This document shows positions 1-7,563 of a DNA stretch of 23,922 nt, one piece after another. The DNA comes from Clostridiales bacterium DTU023 (GTDB lineage Bacteria > Bacillota > Clostridia > Saccharofermentanales > DTU023). The notes under the pieces are model-generated. The model was not told the DNA's origin, made no database searches, and saw nothing but the letters and a program-made list of their open reading frames with translations. Position 1 is the first letter of the stretch; the number at the start of each line of letters is the position of its first letter. The DNA is taken from NCBI GenBank assembly GCA_001512945.1, contig LFTF01000051.1, positions 1-23,922 on the forward strand, read 5' to 3'. The position numbers were made by a program, and so were the translations under genes.

Positions 1-105
1 CCGCCCTCAAAGATGAGTGCCGTGTCATGTATGTTGCTCGATATTGTTTTTTTATCTGCCATGTATATACATCTCCCTTTATCTTCCTTATCTTAAGTTT
101 AACAG

Positions 106-128
106 TTACGTGTTCAGCCAACACGTAA
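106..128 (-). terminator. Hairpin at the end of the RDD gene
   Basis: A perfect 9-bp stem (TTACGTGTT / AACACGTAA) with a 5-base loop spans the stop codon of the RDD gene. Downstream on the minus strand there are only scattered Ts, so termination is plausible but the U-tract is poor. The stem is symmetric and could also act on transcripts entering from the left. Confidence 0.4.
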
Positions 129-602
129 TGGGCTCACCAACGTCTCGTTTTCCCAGCAGACAGGTTGTCCCGAGCGTTTTTCGGCATAGGCCCTGCCCAA
201 CATAACAAGGCGGTAGAAGGGTAATCCGAAGCCCAACGCAAAACGCCACACGAAAAACGCTCGGTGGTATGCGTTTTTGATCGTCAACCGCGCGCCTTGT
301 CCATCTGACACACGCAAGCCGAACAGGGCCTTGCCGATCGTTGTTCGGGAAATAACAAGTTGCAACGGTTCGGTTGCCATCATGAGCGCACAGGCAACCA
401 CTTGATCGAGGAGGAATAGAGCAAGATTGTGATGCACAGTTCTGCGACTAAGCCATTGCCCCGCTGGGTACCAGACCGCCAGCCAGAATAAGAAATCAAC
501 CAGACGCCCGCTGAATCGGCGCCACAAAAACCAATCAGCGTGCCTCGTGGAAGGTTCCCTGTTGATGAGATCTAACCGGTTTTTAGTTTGATTTTCCACC
601 AT
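114..602 (-). CDS. RDD family membrane protein
   Basis: This 162-residue protein matches the RDD family, small polytopic inner-membrane proteins of mostly unknown function. The diagnostic pieces are visible: an N-terminal WRRFSGRLVDFLFW helix (Arg/Arg/Asp pattern), a central hydrophobic segment near residues 60-75, the TTIGKALFGLRV motif near 87-98, and a final amphipathic/membrane segment around 110-135. The ATG at 602 has a GAGG ribosome binding site 7 bases upstream. The gene is divergent from the aspS-gatC operon, and its ATG overlaps by one base (TAATG) the stop of a small upstream ORF. Its substrate is unknown; RDD proteins have been linked to ion transport and to membrane stress in some bacteria, but nothing here shows which applies. 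Confidence 0.8.
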   Translation of the reverse strand: MVENQTKNRLDLINREPSTRHADWFLWRRFSGRLVDFLFWLAVWYPAGQWLSRRTVHHNLALFLLDQVVACALMMATEPLQLVISRTTIGKALFGLRVSDGQGARLTIKNAYHRAFFVWRFALGFGLPFYRLVMLGRAYAEKRSGQPVCWENETLVSPLRVG

Positions 603-751
603 TACAAAACCTCTATGACACCGACGAAAGCACGTAAAGCCGATTTTATCACAACAATCCTTGATCCCTCGAGAAAGTGTGATACGATTCCGTCTTTAAC
701 AGCTGTTTCCGGCACAAAGAATGGATGGGACACAATGCGTTCGATGATCAT
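602..751 (-). CDS. Possible tiny ORF coupled to the RDD gene
   Basis: A 49-codon ORF starts at ATG 751 and ends in a TAATG overlap with the RDD start codon, the same stop-start geometry seen at gatA/gatB. The peptide is amphipathic (for example IERIVSHPFFVPETAV and later RIVVIKSALRAFVGVIEVL) and matches no family I recognise. No convincing Shine-Dalgarno sequence lies before the ATG. The frame stays open further upstream to 919, but that part looks non-coding and overlaps the aspS leader. It could be a small real gene, a leader peptide, or chance. Confidence 0.25.
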   Translation of the reverse strand: MIIERIVSHPFFVPETAVKDGIVSHFLEGSRIVVIKSALRAFVGVIEVL

Positions 752-919
752 CAATTGCAATGCGCCGGTATGATAAAATACAAACACTTGCCACAACAGG
801 GGGCATTTTTCTGTGTGCCCTGATGGACGGCAATAAATGGCTTTTTGCAGTGAGCCGGGTATTACGCGTACCGGATGTCCGGTCGGGTCCCGGTCAACTC
901 GGGAATTGAGATCAAACAT
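752..919 (+). promoter_or_regulatory. Leader of the aspS-gatC operon
   Basis: With the tiny minus-strand ORF, this completes the 317-base stretch between the RDD and aspS genes. A good -10-like TATGAT lies at 769-774, without a clear -35. Downstream are a GGGCA/TGCCC hairpin (about 802-820), the palindromic ACCGGA-TG-TCCGGT (about 869-882) and further GC-rich repeats up to the aspS start. Two 28-codon ORFs (ATG at 823 and ATG at 837) run into the start; the second ends in an ATGA overlap with the aspS ATG. No T-box (AGGGTGGNACCGCG-like element) is present. Whether any of this is regulatory is inference. Confidence 0.25.
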
Positions 920-3016
920 ATGAAACGAACGAATTATTGTGGGCTATTCTCCGAACATGATGTCGGTACGGAAACAGTGGCTTGTGGCTGGGTTGAAACA
1001 AAGCGTGACATGGGAGGCGTTATCTTCATCGATATTGTCGATCGGGAAGGTGTACTCCAGACCGTTTTCAATCCGGAATACACCGGGGTTGATGCGTTCG
1101 CCCTTGCGGAACGTGTCCGAAACCAATCAGTTGTCCTCGTTAGGGGAATCATTCATCTCAGGGACGACGAAACCGTCAATCCGAAAATCTCCACGGGAAC
1201 TGTCGAGCTCCGTGTCTCGGAAGCTGAACTGCTCTCCCCTTGCGCTCAGTTGCCCTTCGATCCGTCGGACGCTGACGATGTAAGAGAAGATCTCAGACTC
1301 CAGTACCGTTTCCTCGACCTGCGCCGTCCGGCGCTTCTCGGCAATATCCGATTTCGCCACCAGGTCACACGCGCCATCCGTGACTTTATGGATCAAGAAG
1401 GATTCGTCGACGTCGAAACGCCGATTCTGACCAAAAGTACACCGGAGGGTGCTCGCGATTACCTGGTGCCCAGCCGCGTCCGTCCCGGTTCTTTTTACGC
1501 GCTTCCCCAGTCACCCCAAATCTTCAAGCAACTCCTCATGGTTGCCGGGCTCGATCGCTATTATCAAATCGCGCGCTGTTTCCGTGACGAGGACCTTCGC
1601 GCCGACCGTCAACCTGAATTCACGCAACTAGACCTTGAGATGTCGTTTGTCGAAATAGAAGATGTGCTCATTCTTCTGGAATCGCTGTTCTGCTTTGTTC
1701 TCAAACAAGTCAAAAATATTGAATTCTCCGAAGCATTTCCACGGTTTACATGGCAAGAGGCCATGGACAAGTTCGGAAGCGATAAACCCGACCTCCGTTT
1801 CGATCTTCCCGTGATCGACGTCACAGACATTGCCGCAAGGACGGGGTTCTCTGTCTTCCGCAAAGTGGTCGAACAAGGTGGTGTTGTCCGCGCGATCACG
1901 GTCCCCGGGCAAGCCGATTTCTCCCGCACGACAATTGAGGAACTCACTGAGTTTGCTGTCTCAGAGGGAGCGGCGGGTATGGCATGGATCGCCTGGCGGC
2001 CTTCCGGTGAAATCTATTCCATCCTCACGAAATTTATTGACGATAAAGACATAAGAGAAATCTTGCAACGCGTGGGTGCCGAGCCTGGTGACTTTATCCT
2101 GTTTTCCGCTGACTCGCTCGAGGTTTCGAGACACGTGACGGGAGCAATACGCCTCAAGCTAGCAGATATTCTGGGACTGCGTGACCCCGATCGGTTCGCA
2201 TTTGCCATTGTCACTGATTTCCCTATGTTTGAATACTCTGAAGACGCAAAACGCTTTGTGGCTCAGCACCATCCATTCACAATGCCCTACAAGGAAGACC
2301 TGGAATACCTCTCAAGCGATCCGGCGCGTGTCCGATCCCAAGCGTATGACTTCGTCCTCAATGGCACGGAACTTGGATCGGGAAGTATCCGGATACACCG
2401 CAGTGATATTCAGACACAGGTATTTAAAGCGCTGGGACTTTCTGACCATGAAATTCAAGACCGTTTCGGCTTTATGCTCGACGCTTTCCAATATGGGGCG
2501 CCGCCACATGGAGGTTTTGCCTTTGGACTCGACCGCCTTGTCATGATTCTGGCAGGCGAACAGTCGCTGCGCGATGTTATCGCATTCCCAAAAATTCGTG
2601 ACGCATCGTGCGTGATGACACAAGCACCTTCAACAGTTGACCGCGAACAACTCGAAGTACTCGGCATTCGCCTCACAGATGGGGGATCAGCAGCCACGGC
2701 AACAGGCCCTAAAGAACAGTCAAGACGAAAACGCGTTGCCGAACTTGACCTCAATGAACTGTCAACGCAGTCGCGCCTCAATCTCGCGCCTGAGGAACAA
2801 GCAACTATGCGTGACCAGTTGATGGAGATGATTACCTTTGCGGATGCGCTCCACACCATTGACACGCAAGGTGTTCCAGCGATGACTACGCCGTCGGACG
2901 CCCGGAACATACACCTAACCGAACGGGACGACCGACCGCCGTCGAGCGAAGAGGTCTTTGAGAATGCCCCCAGCGCACACGATGGATTTTTCTTTGTGCC
3001 CCCGGTTGTCGAATGA
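920..3016 (+). CDS. aspS-gatC: Aspartyl-tRNA synthetase fused to GatC
   Basis: A 698-residue fusion. Residues 1-585 are a bacterial-type class II AspRS: an N-terminal anticodon-binding OB fold starting MKRTNYCG, motif 2 FRDEDLRADRQPEFTQLD (221-238), a GAD-type insertion region, and motif 3 GGFAFGLDRLV (531-541, Arg539). A hydrophilic linker (586-605) leads into a full GatC (606-698) ending in the typical NAPSAHDGFFFVPPVVE signature. GatC is the small subunit of the Asp-tRNA(Asn)/Glu-tRNA(Gln) amidotransferase. Ordinary AspRS is about 590 and GatC about 95 residues, so both are complete. The linker has no in-frame ATG, GTG or TTG. I chose ATG 920 rather than ATG 875 because AspRS homologues begin at M-RTxYCG; the ribosome binding site is weak. 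gatA starts 10 bases downstream. Position 31, a tRNA(Asn)/tRNA(Asp) discrimination site in bacterial AspRS, is Met. Confidence 0.95.
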   Translation: MKRTNYCGLFSEHDVGTETVACGWVETKRDMGGVIFIDIVDREGVLQTVFNPEYTGVDAFALAERVRNQSVVLVRGIIHLRDDETVNPKISTGTVELRVSEAELLSPCAQLPFDPSDADDVREDLRLQYRFLDLRRPALLGNIRFRHQVTRAIRDFMDQEGFVDVETPILTKSTPEGARDYLVPSRVRPGSFYALPQSPQIFKQLLMVAGLDRYYQIARCFRDEDLRADRQPEFTQLDLEMSFVEIEDVLILLESLFCFVLKQVKNIEFSEAFPRFTWQEAMDKFGSDKPDLRFDLPVIDVTDIAARTGFSVFRKVVEQGGVVRAITVPGQADFSRTTIEELTEFAVSEGAAGMAWIAWRPSGEIYSILTKFIDDKDIREILQRVGAEPGDFILFSADSLEVSRHVTGAIRLKLADILGLRDPDRFAFAIVTDFPMFEYSEDAKRFVAQHHPFTMPYKEDLEYLSSDPARVRSQAYDFVLNGTELGSGSIRIHRSDIQTQVFKALGLSDHEIQDRFGFMLDAFQYGAPPHGGFAFGLDRLVMILAGEQSLRDVIAFPKIRDASCVMTQAPSTVDREQLEVLGIRLTDGGSAATATGPKEQSRRKRVAELDLNELSTQSRLNLAPEEQATMRDQLMEMITFADALHTIDTQGVPAMTTPSDARNIHLTERDDRPPSSEEVFENAPSAHDGFFFVPPVVE

Positions 3017-3026
3017 GGAGTGATTC

Positions 3027-4496
3027 ATGAATTACACAAGCATGGAACTGTTACAACTGTCTGCCGCGTTGAGGAACCGCGAGATTTCCTCGCGCGAATT
3101 AACAGAGGCTGTGTTCCGAACCATTGACGCGCGTGAGGAAGCGATCGGTGCCTACATCACGTTGACACGCGACCTTGCGATCAAACAAGCCGATCGCGTC
3201 GACGCACTTCTCGGACAAGGCCTTACGTTGCCTGCACTTGCGGGTATTCCCGGAGCGCTCAAAGACAATATCGCCACGCGCGGCATCCGGACAACCAACG
3301 CTTCCCGAATGCTAGAAACGTTCGTTCCTCCTTACGACGCGTTCGTATGGCGACTCCTCCGGCAGCAAGAAATAGTGCTGACAGGAAAAACCAATATGGA
3401 TGAGTTCGCCATGGGGCATTCGACCGAAACATCCGCATTTCATTTGACACGAAATCCCTACGACACGACACGCGTTCCCGGAGGCAGTTCCGGAGGTTCC
3501 GCAGCGGCTGTCGCGTCGGGCGAGGCCTGTTTCGCGTTGGGCACGGATACAGGCGGATCAGTTCGCCAACCAGCCGCCCTTTGCGGACTCGTTGGACTCC
3601 GCCCCACCTACGGCCTGATTTCCCGTCGAGGCGTTACTTCGTTTGCCTCTTCGCTCGATCAGGTGGGAACGATGACGCGGAGTGTGCGCGACAACGCGCT
3701 GCTACTCGATGCCATCGCCGTACGCGACAAAAAGGATGTCCACAGTGTTGGACATGAGGGAGAATCCTACCTGGACGCGATCTCAGAACCACTGAGCAGT
3801 CCCATCATCGGCTGGCCTGAATCGTATTTCAATTCAGGAGATCTGGCGGGTGACGTGCGAGAACAACTAGAAAAGGCGCTGCATTTCTATGAATCAATTG
3901 GCGCGCGAATTATTCCGGTCGATTTAAAGACACTCGACGCCTCTCTCGCTGCCTATTACATCATTTCAAGCGCCGAAGGGTTCTCAGCCATGAACCGCTA
4001 TGACGGAGTACATTACGGCTACCGCAGCGAAACGGTCGAGTCTTTGGAAGATGTCTACGTCAAATCACGTACCGAAGCGCTGGGTCCTGAAGTCAAGCGG
4101 CGCATTCTGCTGGGTTGTTTTGCGCTCTCGAACGACCAATATGATGACTATTTCCTCAAGGCGACCCAGGTTCGCACACTAGTCAAGCAAGAGTTTGAAA
4201 ACGTGTTCCAGTCATGCGACGCGATTTTGACACCCGTCACCGCGACCACTGCCTGGCCTATCGGTACGTTGCCTGAAGAGTCAGGCGGAGGCAGGTACAG
4301 CAACGACCGTTTCACACTTCCGGCCTCACTCACGGGAATGCCGGCCATCTCGGTACCCGTGGGACTATCGGACAAAGGGCTGCCCGTTGGCATGCAGTTG
4401 ATGGGCAAACGGTTCTCCGAAAGCCTGCTTTATCGTCTGGCCGCCTGCTATGAGGATGCACACGGCCTCCTTGCCACGCCTGGAGAGGTGAAGTAA
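3027..4496 (+). CDS. gatA: Asp/Glu-tRNA amidotransferase subunit A
   Basis: GatA is the glutaminase subunit of GatCAB. It releases ammonia from glutamine (or asparagine) and passes it to GatB for transamidation of Asp-tRNA(Asn) or Glu-tRNA(Gln). At 489 residues the length is normal for the amidase-signature family. The Ser-cisSer-Lys triad is intact: Lys79 (in GALKDN), Ser154 (in GGSSGGS) and Ser178 (in GTDTGGSVRQPA). The start has a GAGGAG ribosome binding site just after the aspS-gatC stop. Its stop overlaps the gatB start by one base, indicating translational coupling. There is no free-standing gatC in front of it; that role is filled by the C-terminus of the AspRS fusion. Confidence 0.97.
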   Translation: MNYTSMELLQLSAALRNREISSRELTEAVFRTIDAREEAIGAYITLTRDLAIKQADRVDALLGQGLTLPALAGIPGALKDNIATRGIRTTNASRMLETFVPPYDAFVWRLLRQQEIVLTGKTNMDEFAMGHSTETSAFHLTRNPYDTTRVPGGSSGGSAAAVASGEACFALGTDTGGSVRQPAALCGLVGLRPTYGLISRRGVTSFASSLDQVGTMTRSVRDNALLLDAIAVRDKKDVHSVGHEGESYLDAISEPLSSPIIGWPESYFNSGDLAGDVREQLEKALHFYESIGARIIPVDLKTLDASLAAYYIISSAEGFSAMNRYDGVHYGYRSETVESLEDVYVKSRTEALGPEVKRRILLGCFALSNDQYDDYFLKATQVRTLVKQEFENVFQSCDAILTPVTATTAWPIGTLPEESGGGRYSNDRFTLPASLTGMPAISVPVGLSDKGLPVGMQLMGKRFSESLLYRLAACYEDAHGLLATPGEVK

Positions 4497-5926
4497 TGAG
4501 TATTCACGACTATGAATCTGTAATCGGACTTGAGGTCCACGTCGAGTTGAAGACTACGCACAAACTCTTTTGCGAATGCGCGACAACGTTTGGCGCGCCG
4601 CCCAATACGCAAGTGTGTCCTGTCTGTCTCGCTATGCCCGGAGCGCTGCCTGCGCTGAACCGGGAAGTCGTCGAGTTCGCGGTCCGCGCTGGCATCGCGA
4701 CCCATTGCACCATCGAACACAGGTCTTGTTTCGACCGCAAGAATTATTTCTACCCTGACCTTCCAAAGGCCTATCAGGTCACACAGAACGAATTTCCGAT
4801 CTGCACAGGCGGATATCTGGACATCGCGACGGGAGATCAAGTCAAGCGGATCAGGATCGAACGCATCCACATGGAAGAAGACGCCGGCAAATTAATTCAC
4901 ATTTCTGAGGAAGGCACGCTCGTAGATTGCAACCGCTGTGGCGTCCCTTTGATTGAAATTGTTTCGCAACCTGACCTCCGGAACGGCGAAGAAGCTGTCG
5001 CTTATCTGCGCAAACTCCGCGCGATCGCGCGCTACACAGGTATCTCCGACGGAAAGATGAACGAGGGGTCGCTGCGATGCGACGTCAACCTATCGATCCG
5101 TAAAAAAGGCGAACAAACATTGGGAACGCGGGTTGAACTCAAAAATCTCAATTCATTCAACTTTATCGCGCGCGCCATTGATTCCGAATTCAAGCGCCAG
5201 GTCGAGATTGTCGAGCAAGGAGGCACACTGGTTCAGGAAACGCGCCGATTCGATGAAAAGACAGGACAAACATATGCCATGCGCAAAAAGGAACAAGCGG
5301 CTGATTACCGATACTTACCAGATCCCGATCTCGTTCCCGTGGAGATTGAAGCCGAAGAAGTGAATCGCATCCGCGTCGCTATCCCCAGACTTCCTGAGGA
5401 GCGAAAAGAGCAATATATCCGCGATTACGATCTGACGGCGTATGAGGCAGAACGCCTCACGGATGACAAAGAGCTTTCGGATTTCTTTGAAAAAGCCGTC
5501 CAAGAAACCACCTATCCCAAAATACTTGTCAATGTGATCCTGGCCGATGTCGCCCCGCTATATGCTGAAGAGCCACTTGACGATCCGGTAAATCCGGCGA
5601 GTCTTGGCAAACTCTCAAATCTTCTTGCGACAGGAGAGATCAACAGCAACACGGGACGCAAGGTGCTTAAAGCGTTAATGGAAGAAGACTTTGATCCGAC
5701 TAGCTATGTCTCGGAACACGACCTAGCCCAAATCAATGACCGCGAAAAACTACAGGAGACTGTCGATGACTCCATCGCGGCCAATGAGCGTGCGATAAAA
5801 GATTATCTGGGCGGCAAAGACAGCGCCATACGCGCGATCGTTGGCCGCGTCATGAAAGATACGGGTGGCAGAGCCAATCCCATTCTTGTTGAGACAATGA
5901 TCAAGGAGGCGATCGGGGGTCGTTGA
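4496..5926 (+). CDS. gatB: Asp/Glu-tRNA amidotransferase subunit B
   Basis: GatB binds the tRNA and carries the kinase/transamidase site that activates the mischarged aspartyl or glutamyl group and replaces it with an amide. The 476-residue protein has the family N-terminus (VIGLEVHVEL), the CxC...CPVC and CNRCGVPLIEI cysteine motifs, the DRKNYFYPDLPKAYQ motif, and a C-terminal helical YqeY-like tail that ends normally (GRANPILVETMIKEAI). Translation is coupled to gatA through TAATG, with the Shine-Dalgarno sequence inside the gatA 3' end. The gene converges on the M42 peptidase with only 16 bases between the stop codons, so no dedicated terminator fits between them. Confidence 0.97.
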   Translation: MSIHDYESVIGLEVHVELKTTHKLFCECATTFGAPPNTQVCPVCLAMPGALPALNREVVEFAVRAGIATHCTIEHRSCFDRKNYFYPDLPKAYQVTQNEFPICTGGYLDIATGDQVKRIRIERIHMEEDAGKLIHISEEGTLVDCNRCGVPLIEIVSQPDLRNGEEAVAYLRKLRAIARYTGISDGKMNEGSLRCDVNLSIRKKGEQTLGTRVELKNLNSFNFIARAIDSEFKRQVEIVEQGGTLVQETRRFDEKTGQTYAMRKKEQAADYRYLPDPDLVPVEIEAEEVNRIRVAIPRLPEERKEQYIRDYDLTAYEAERLTDDKELSDFFEKAVQETTYPKILVNVILADVAPLYAEEPLDDPVNPASLGKLSNLLATGEINSNTGRKVLKALMEEDFDPTSYVSEHDLAQINDREKLQETVDDSIAANERAIKDYLGGKDSAIRAIVGRVMKDTGGRANPILVETMIKEAIGGR

Positions 5927-5942
5927 CCTCCGCCCTCCTACA

Positions 5943-7025
5943 TTAGTAAATCAACCGCTCCACTGCTGTCGCGTCAAATGATTTTAATAAAGCTGTCGCA
6001 AGCAAGACAGCTGATTCAACATCGCCCAGTTTCGCCCAGCCATAATGTGTATGGATGTAACGCACGGGAACGCCGATCACGATGCTCGGAATACCGACGC
6101 CTTGTGTGTGGATCAAACCGGCATTCGTGCCGCCTCCGCTTCTCACTGCCTCTTGAACCGGTATGCCTAATTCACGGGCAAGCGCAAGAGTATAACGCTG
6201 AAATCCGGCGTGTGTAACCATTGAGCGATCCATATGGCGGAGCATCGGGCCTTTACCGAGCGCTGTCTGGCTTTGGTCAGCCGGCGCGAAGTTGTCATCG
6301 GCCGGTGTACCCTCAAAGACGATCGCGAGATCGGCATCGATTTGTCTGGCTGTCACAACAGCACCCCTCCCCCCAATTTCCTCTTGCACAGAATATGCGG
6401 CGACGACATCAACCTGGAGTTCTAGGCCGTCGAGGCGTTTCATGGTTTCTGTCATAGCGGCGCACCCAAGTCTGCAATCGAATGCTTTGCCGAGAAGAAG
6501 ATCGTGTGGCTCATCGTACGAGCATGAGACATCGGGGACTACAGGAGCCGCGACATCAATTCCAAATAATTCCTCTGCTTCCTGTTTTGAGCTCGCCCCA
6601 ATGTCAAGCTCGATCTGCTCCATCGTAACGCCCTGGTTTCGTTCAGCCTCTGACAGATAATGAGGAGGCTTACTGGTCGTAATCGCGCGTATCCAACTCC
6701 CGTCGCGCGTTCTCACACGAAAAAGGTGCGCGGGAATGTTGCCGGGCACCCAGGAACCGAGGGGAAGAACGCCCAACATCCCGGTGGATCGGATTGACTG
6801 CACAATAAGTCCCACTTCATCGAGGTGTGCGTCAAGCTGCACTCTGAGCCTGTTGCCCGTATTACCTCTGCGACGCACATATACGTTTTGCATGGTGTCG
6901 CGTGATACCTCACCGTAATCACCAGTTTGATGGATTGCAATCTCCGAGACCTCATGCTCAAAACCCGACGGTCCGTTTGCCTCCGAATAGGCTGCGATCA
7001 TCTCCACAAATTCCTTTTTATTCAT
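5943..7025 (-). CDS. M42 family metallopeptidase
   Basis: A 360-residue M42 (TET/glutamyl-aminopeptidase/deblocking aminopeptidase) enzyme, usually a cytosolic dodecamer that trims peptides from the N-terminus with two metal ions. Visible metal and catalytic residues are His67 and Asp69 (DAHLDEVG), Asp183 (AFDCRLG), Glu215-Glu216 (VQEEIGGRGA), Glu238 (VFEGT, where many M42 enzymes have Asp) and His325 (VRYIHTH). The start is ATG 7025, six bases after a perfect AGGAGG; the adjacent in-frame ATG at 7028 is an alternative. Some family members are annotated as endoglucanases (FrvX/CelM), but the motifs support peptidase. It stands alone, with no obvious partner gene. Exact substrate is not readable from sequence. 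Confidence 0.9.
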   Translation of the reverse strand: MNKKEFVEMIAAYSEANGPSGFEHEVSEIAIHQTGDYGEVSRDTMQNVYVRRRGNTGNRLRVQLDAHLDEVGLIVQSIRSTGMLGVLPLGSWVPGNIPAHLFRVRTRDGSWIRAITTSKPPHYLSEAERNQGVTMEQIELDIGASSKQEAEELFGIDVAAPVVPDVSCSYDEPHDLLLGKAFDCRLGCAAMTETMKRLDGLELQVDVVAAYSVQEEIGGRGAVVTARQIDADLAIVFEGTPADDNFAPADQSQTALGKGPMLRHMDRSMVTHAGFQRYTLALARELGIPVQEAVRSGGGTNAGLIHTQGVGIPSIVIGVPVRYIHTHYGWAKLGDVESAVLLATALLKSFDATAVERLIY

Positions 7026-7563
7026 CATTATCCTCCTGCGCGACAAAACTATTATTTCGATAACATTCTCATTTTAGCCTGTTTTTGCGGTCAATGCACC
7101 AGCATTTTGCCTCAGCAGACACATAACGTAATGAGTAATCTCCCTGTAATGCCTGCAGCAGTAGAGTTTGCGAGGTATTTCGCTTTTCTCGATATATAAT
7201 GACGGCACTTGCCATTTCATGATACAAGCATGATAACGACTCGATTTATGCAATTATTCAGTGCATATGCACATATTGTCATCAAATCTTATGACAACAA
7301 ACCACATGCTTGCATTCAAAAGATTCGGCTATTTGGCACTTGGAAGAGTTGAAATATATACGTTATTGTATTAGACGTCAAAACAAACCCCCCTTTGCGA
7401 GCAAATATATCGTTATCTATTGTCTATATTAAGTTGCGCGCTTTTCGGGATACAAGGTCAAGTATCTGTGACACACATACGGGTCAACATGATACTCAAG
7501 GAATACGGTCATAGACCGGTTCCGGATTGAACAACCGTTTGGCATAACAGAATTGAGGATAAA
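7026..7563. other. AT-rich divergent intergenic region
   Basis: This 538-base gap between the M42 peptidase (-) and the SleB-like gene (+) holds no convincing gene. It contains a 12-base palindrome GTGCATATGCAC at 7261-7272 and a 7-bp stem TTGTCAT/ATGACAA (7276-7297). Base composition is clearly more AT-rich than the flanking genes. A possible plus-strand promoter lies at 7333-7360. No known riboswitch or RNA gene was recognised. Confidence 0.6.
7333..7360 (+). promoter_or_regulatory. Possible promoter of the SleB-like gene
   Basis: TTGGCA (5/6 to the -35 consensus), 16 bases, then TATATA (4/6 to -10). It would give a leader of about 200 bases. In an AT-rich region this can easily arise by chance, and a sporulation sigma factor promoter would look different. 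Confidence 0.25.

Noticed and set aside
1..113. A gene at the left edge of the window
   Set aside because: The plus-strand ORF there (17-205) is overlapped by the RDD gene end and its hairpin and looks like translated AT-rich sequence.
602..919. Full 105-codon minus-strand ORF before the RDD gene
   Set aside because: The upstream half overlaps the aspS leader, has unnatural composition and no ribosome binding site; only the last 49 codons are kept as a weak candidate.
603..919. T-box riboswitch before the tRNA synthetase gene
   Set aside because: No AGGGTGGNACCGCG-like element and no specifier loop pattern could be found.
7261..7272. GTGCATATGCAC palindrome as an operator
   Set aside because: Only one copy in an AT-rich gap, not next to a good promoter; chance is a fair explanation, so it is only mentioned in the intergenic entry.
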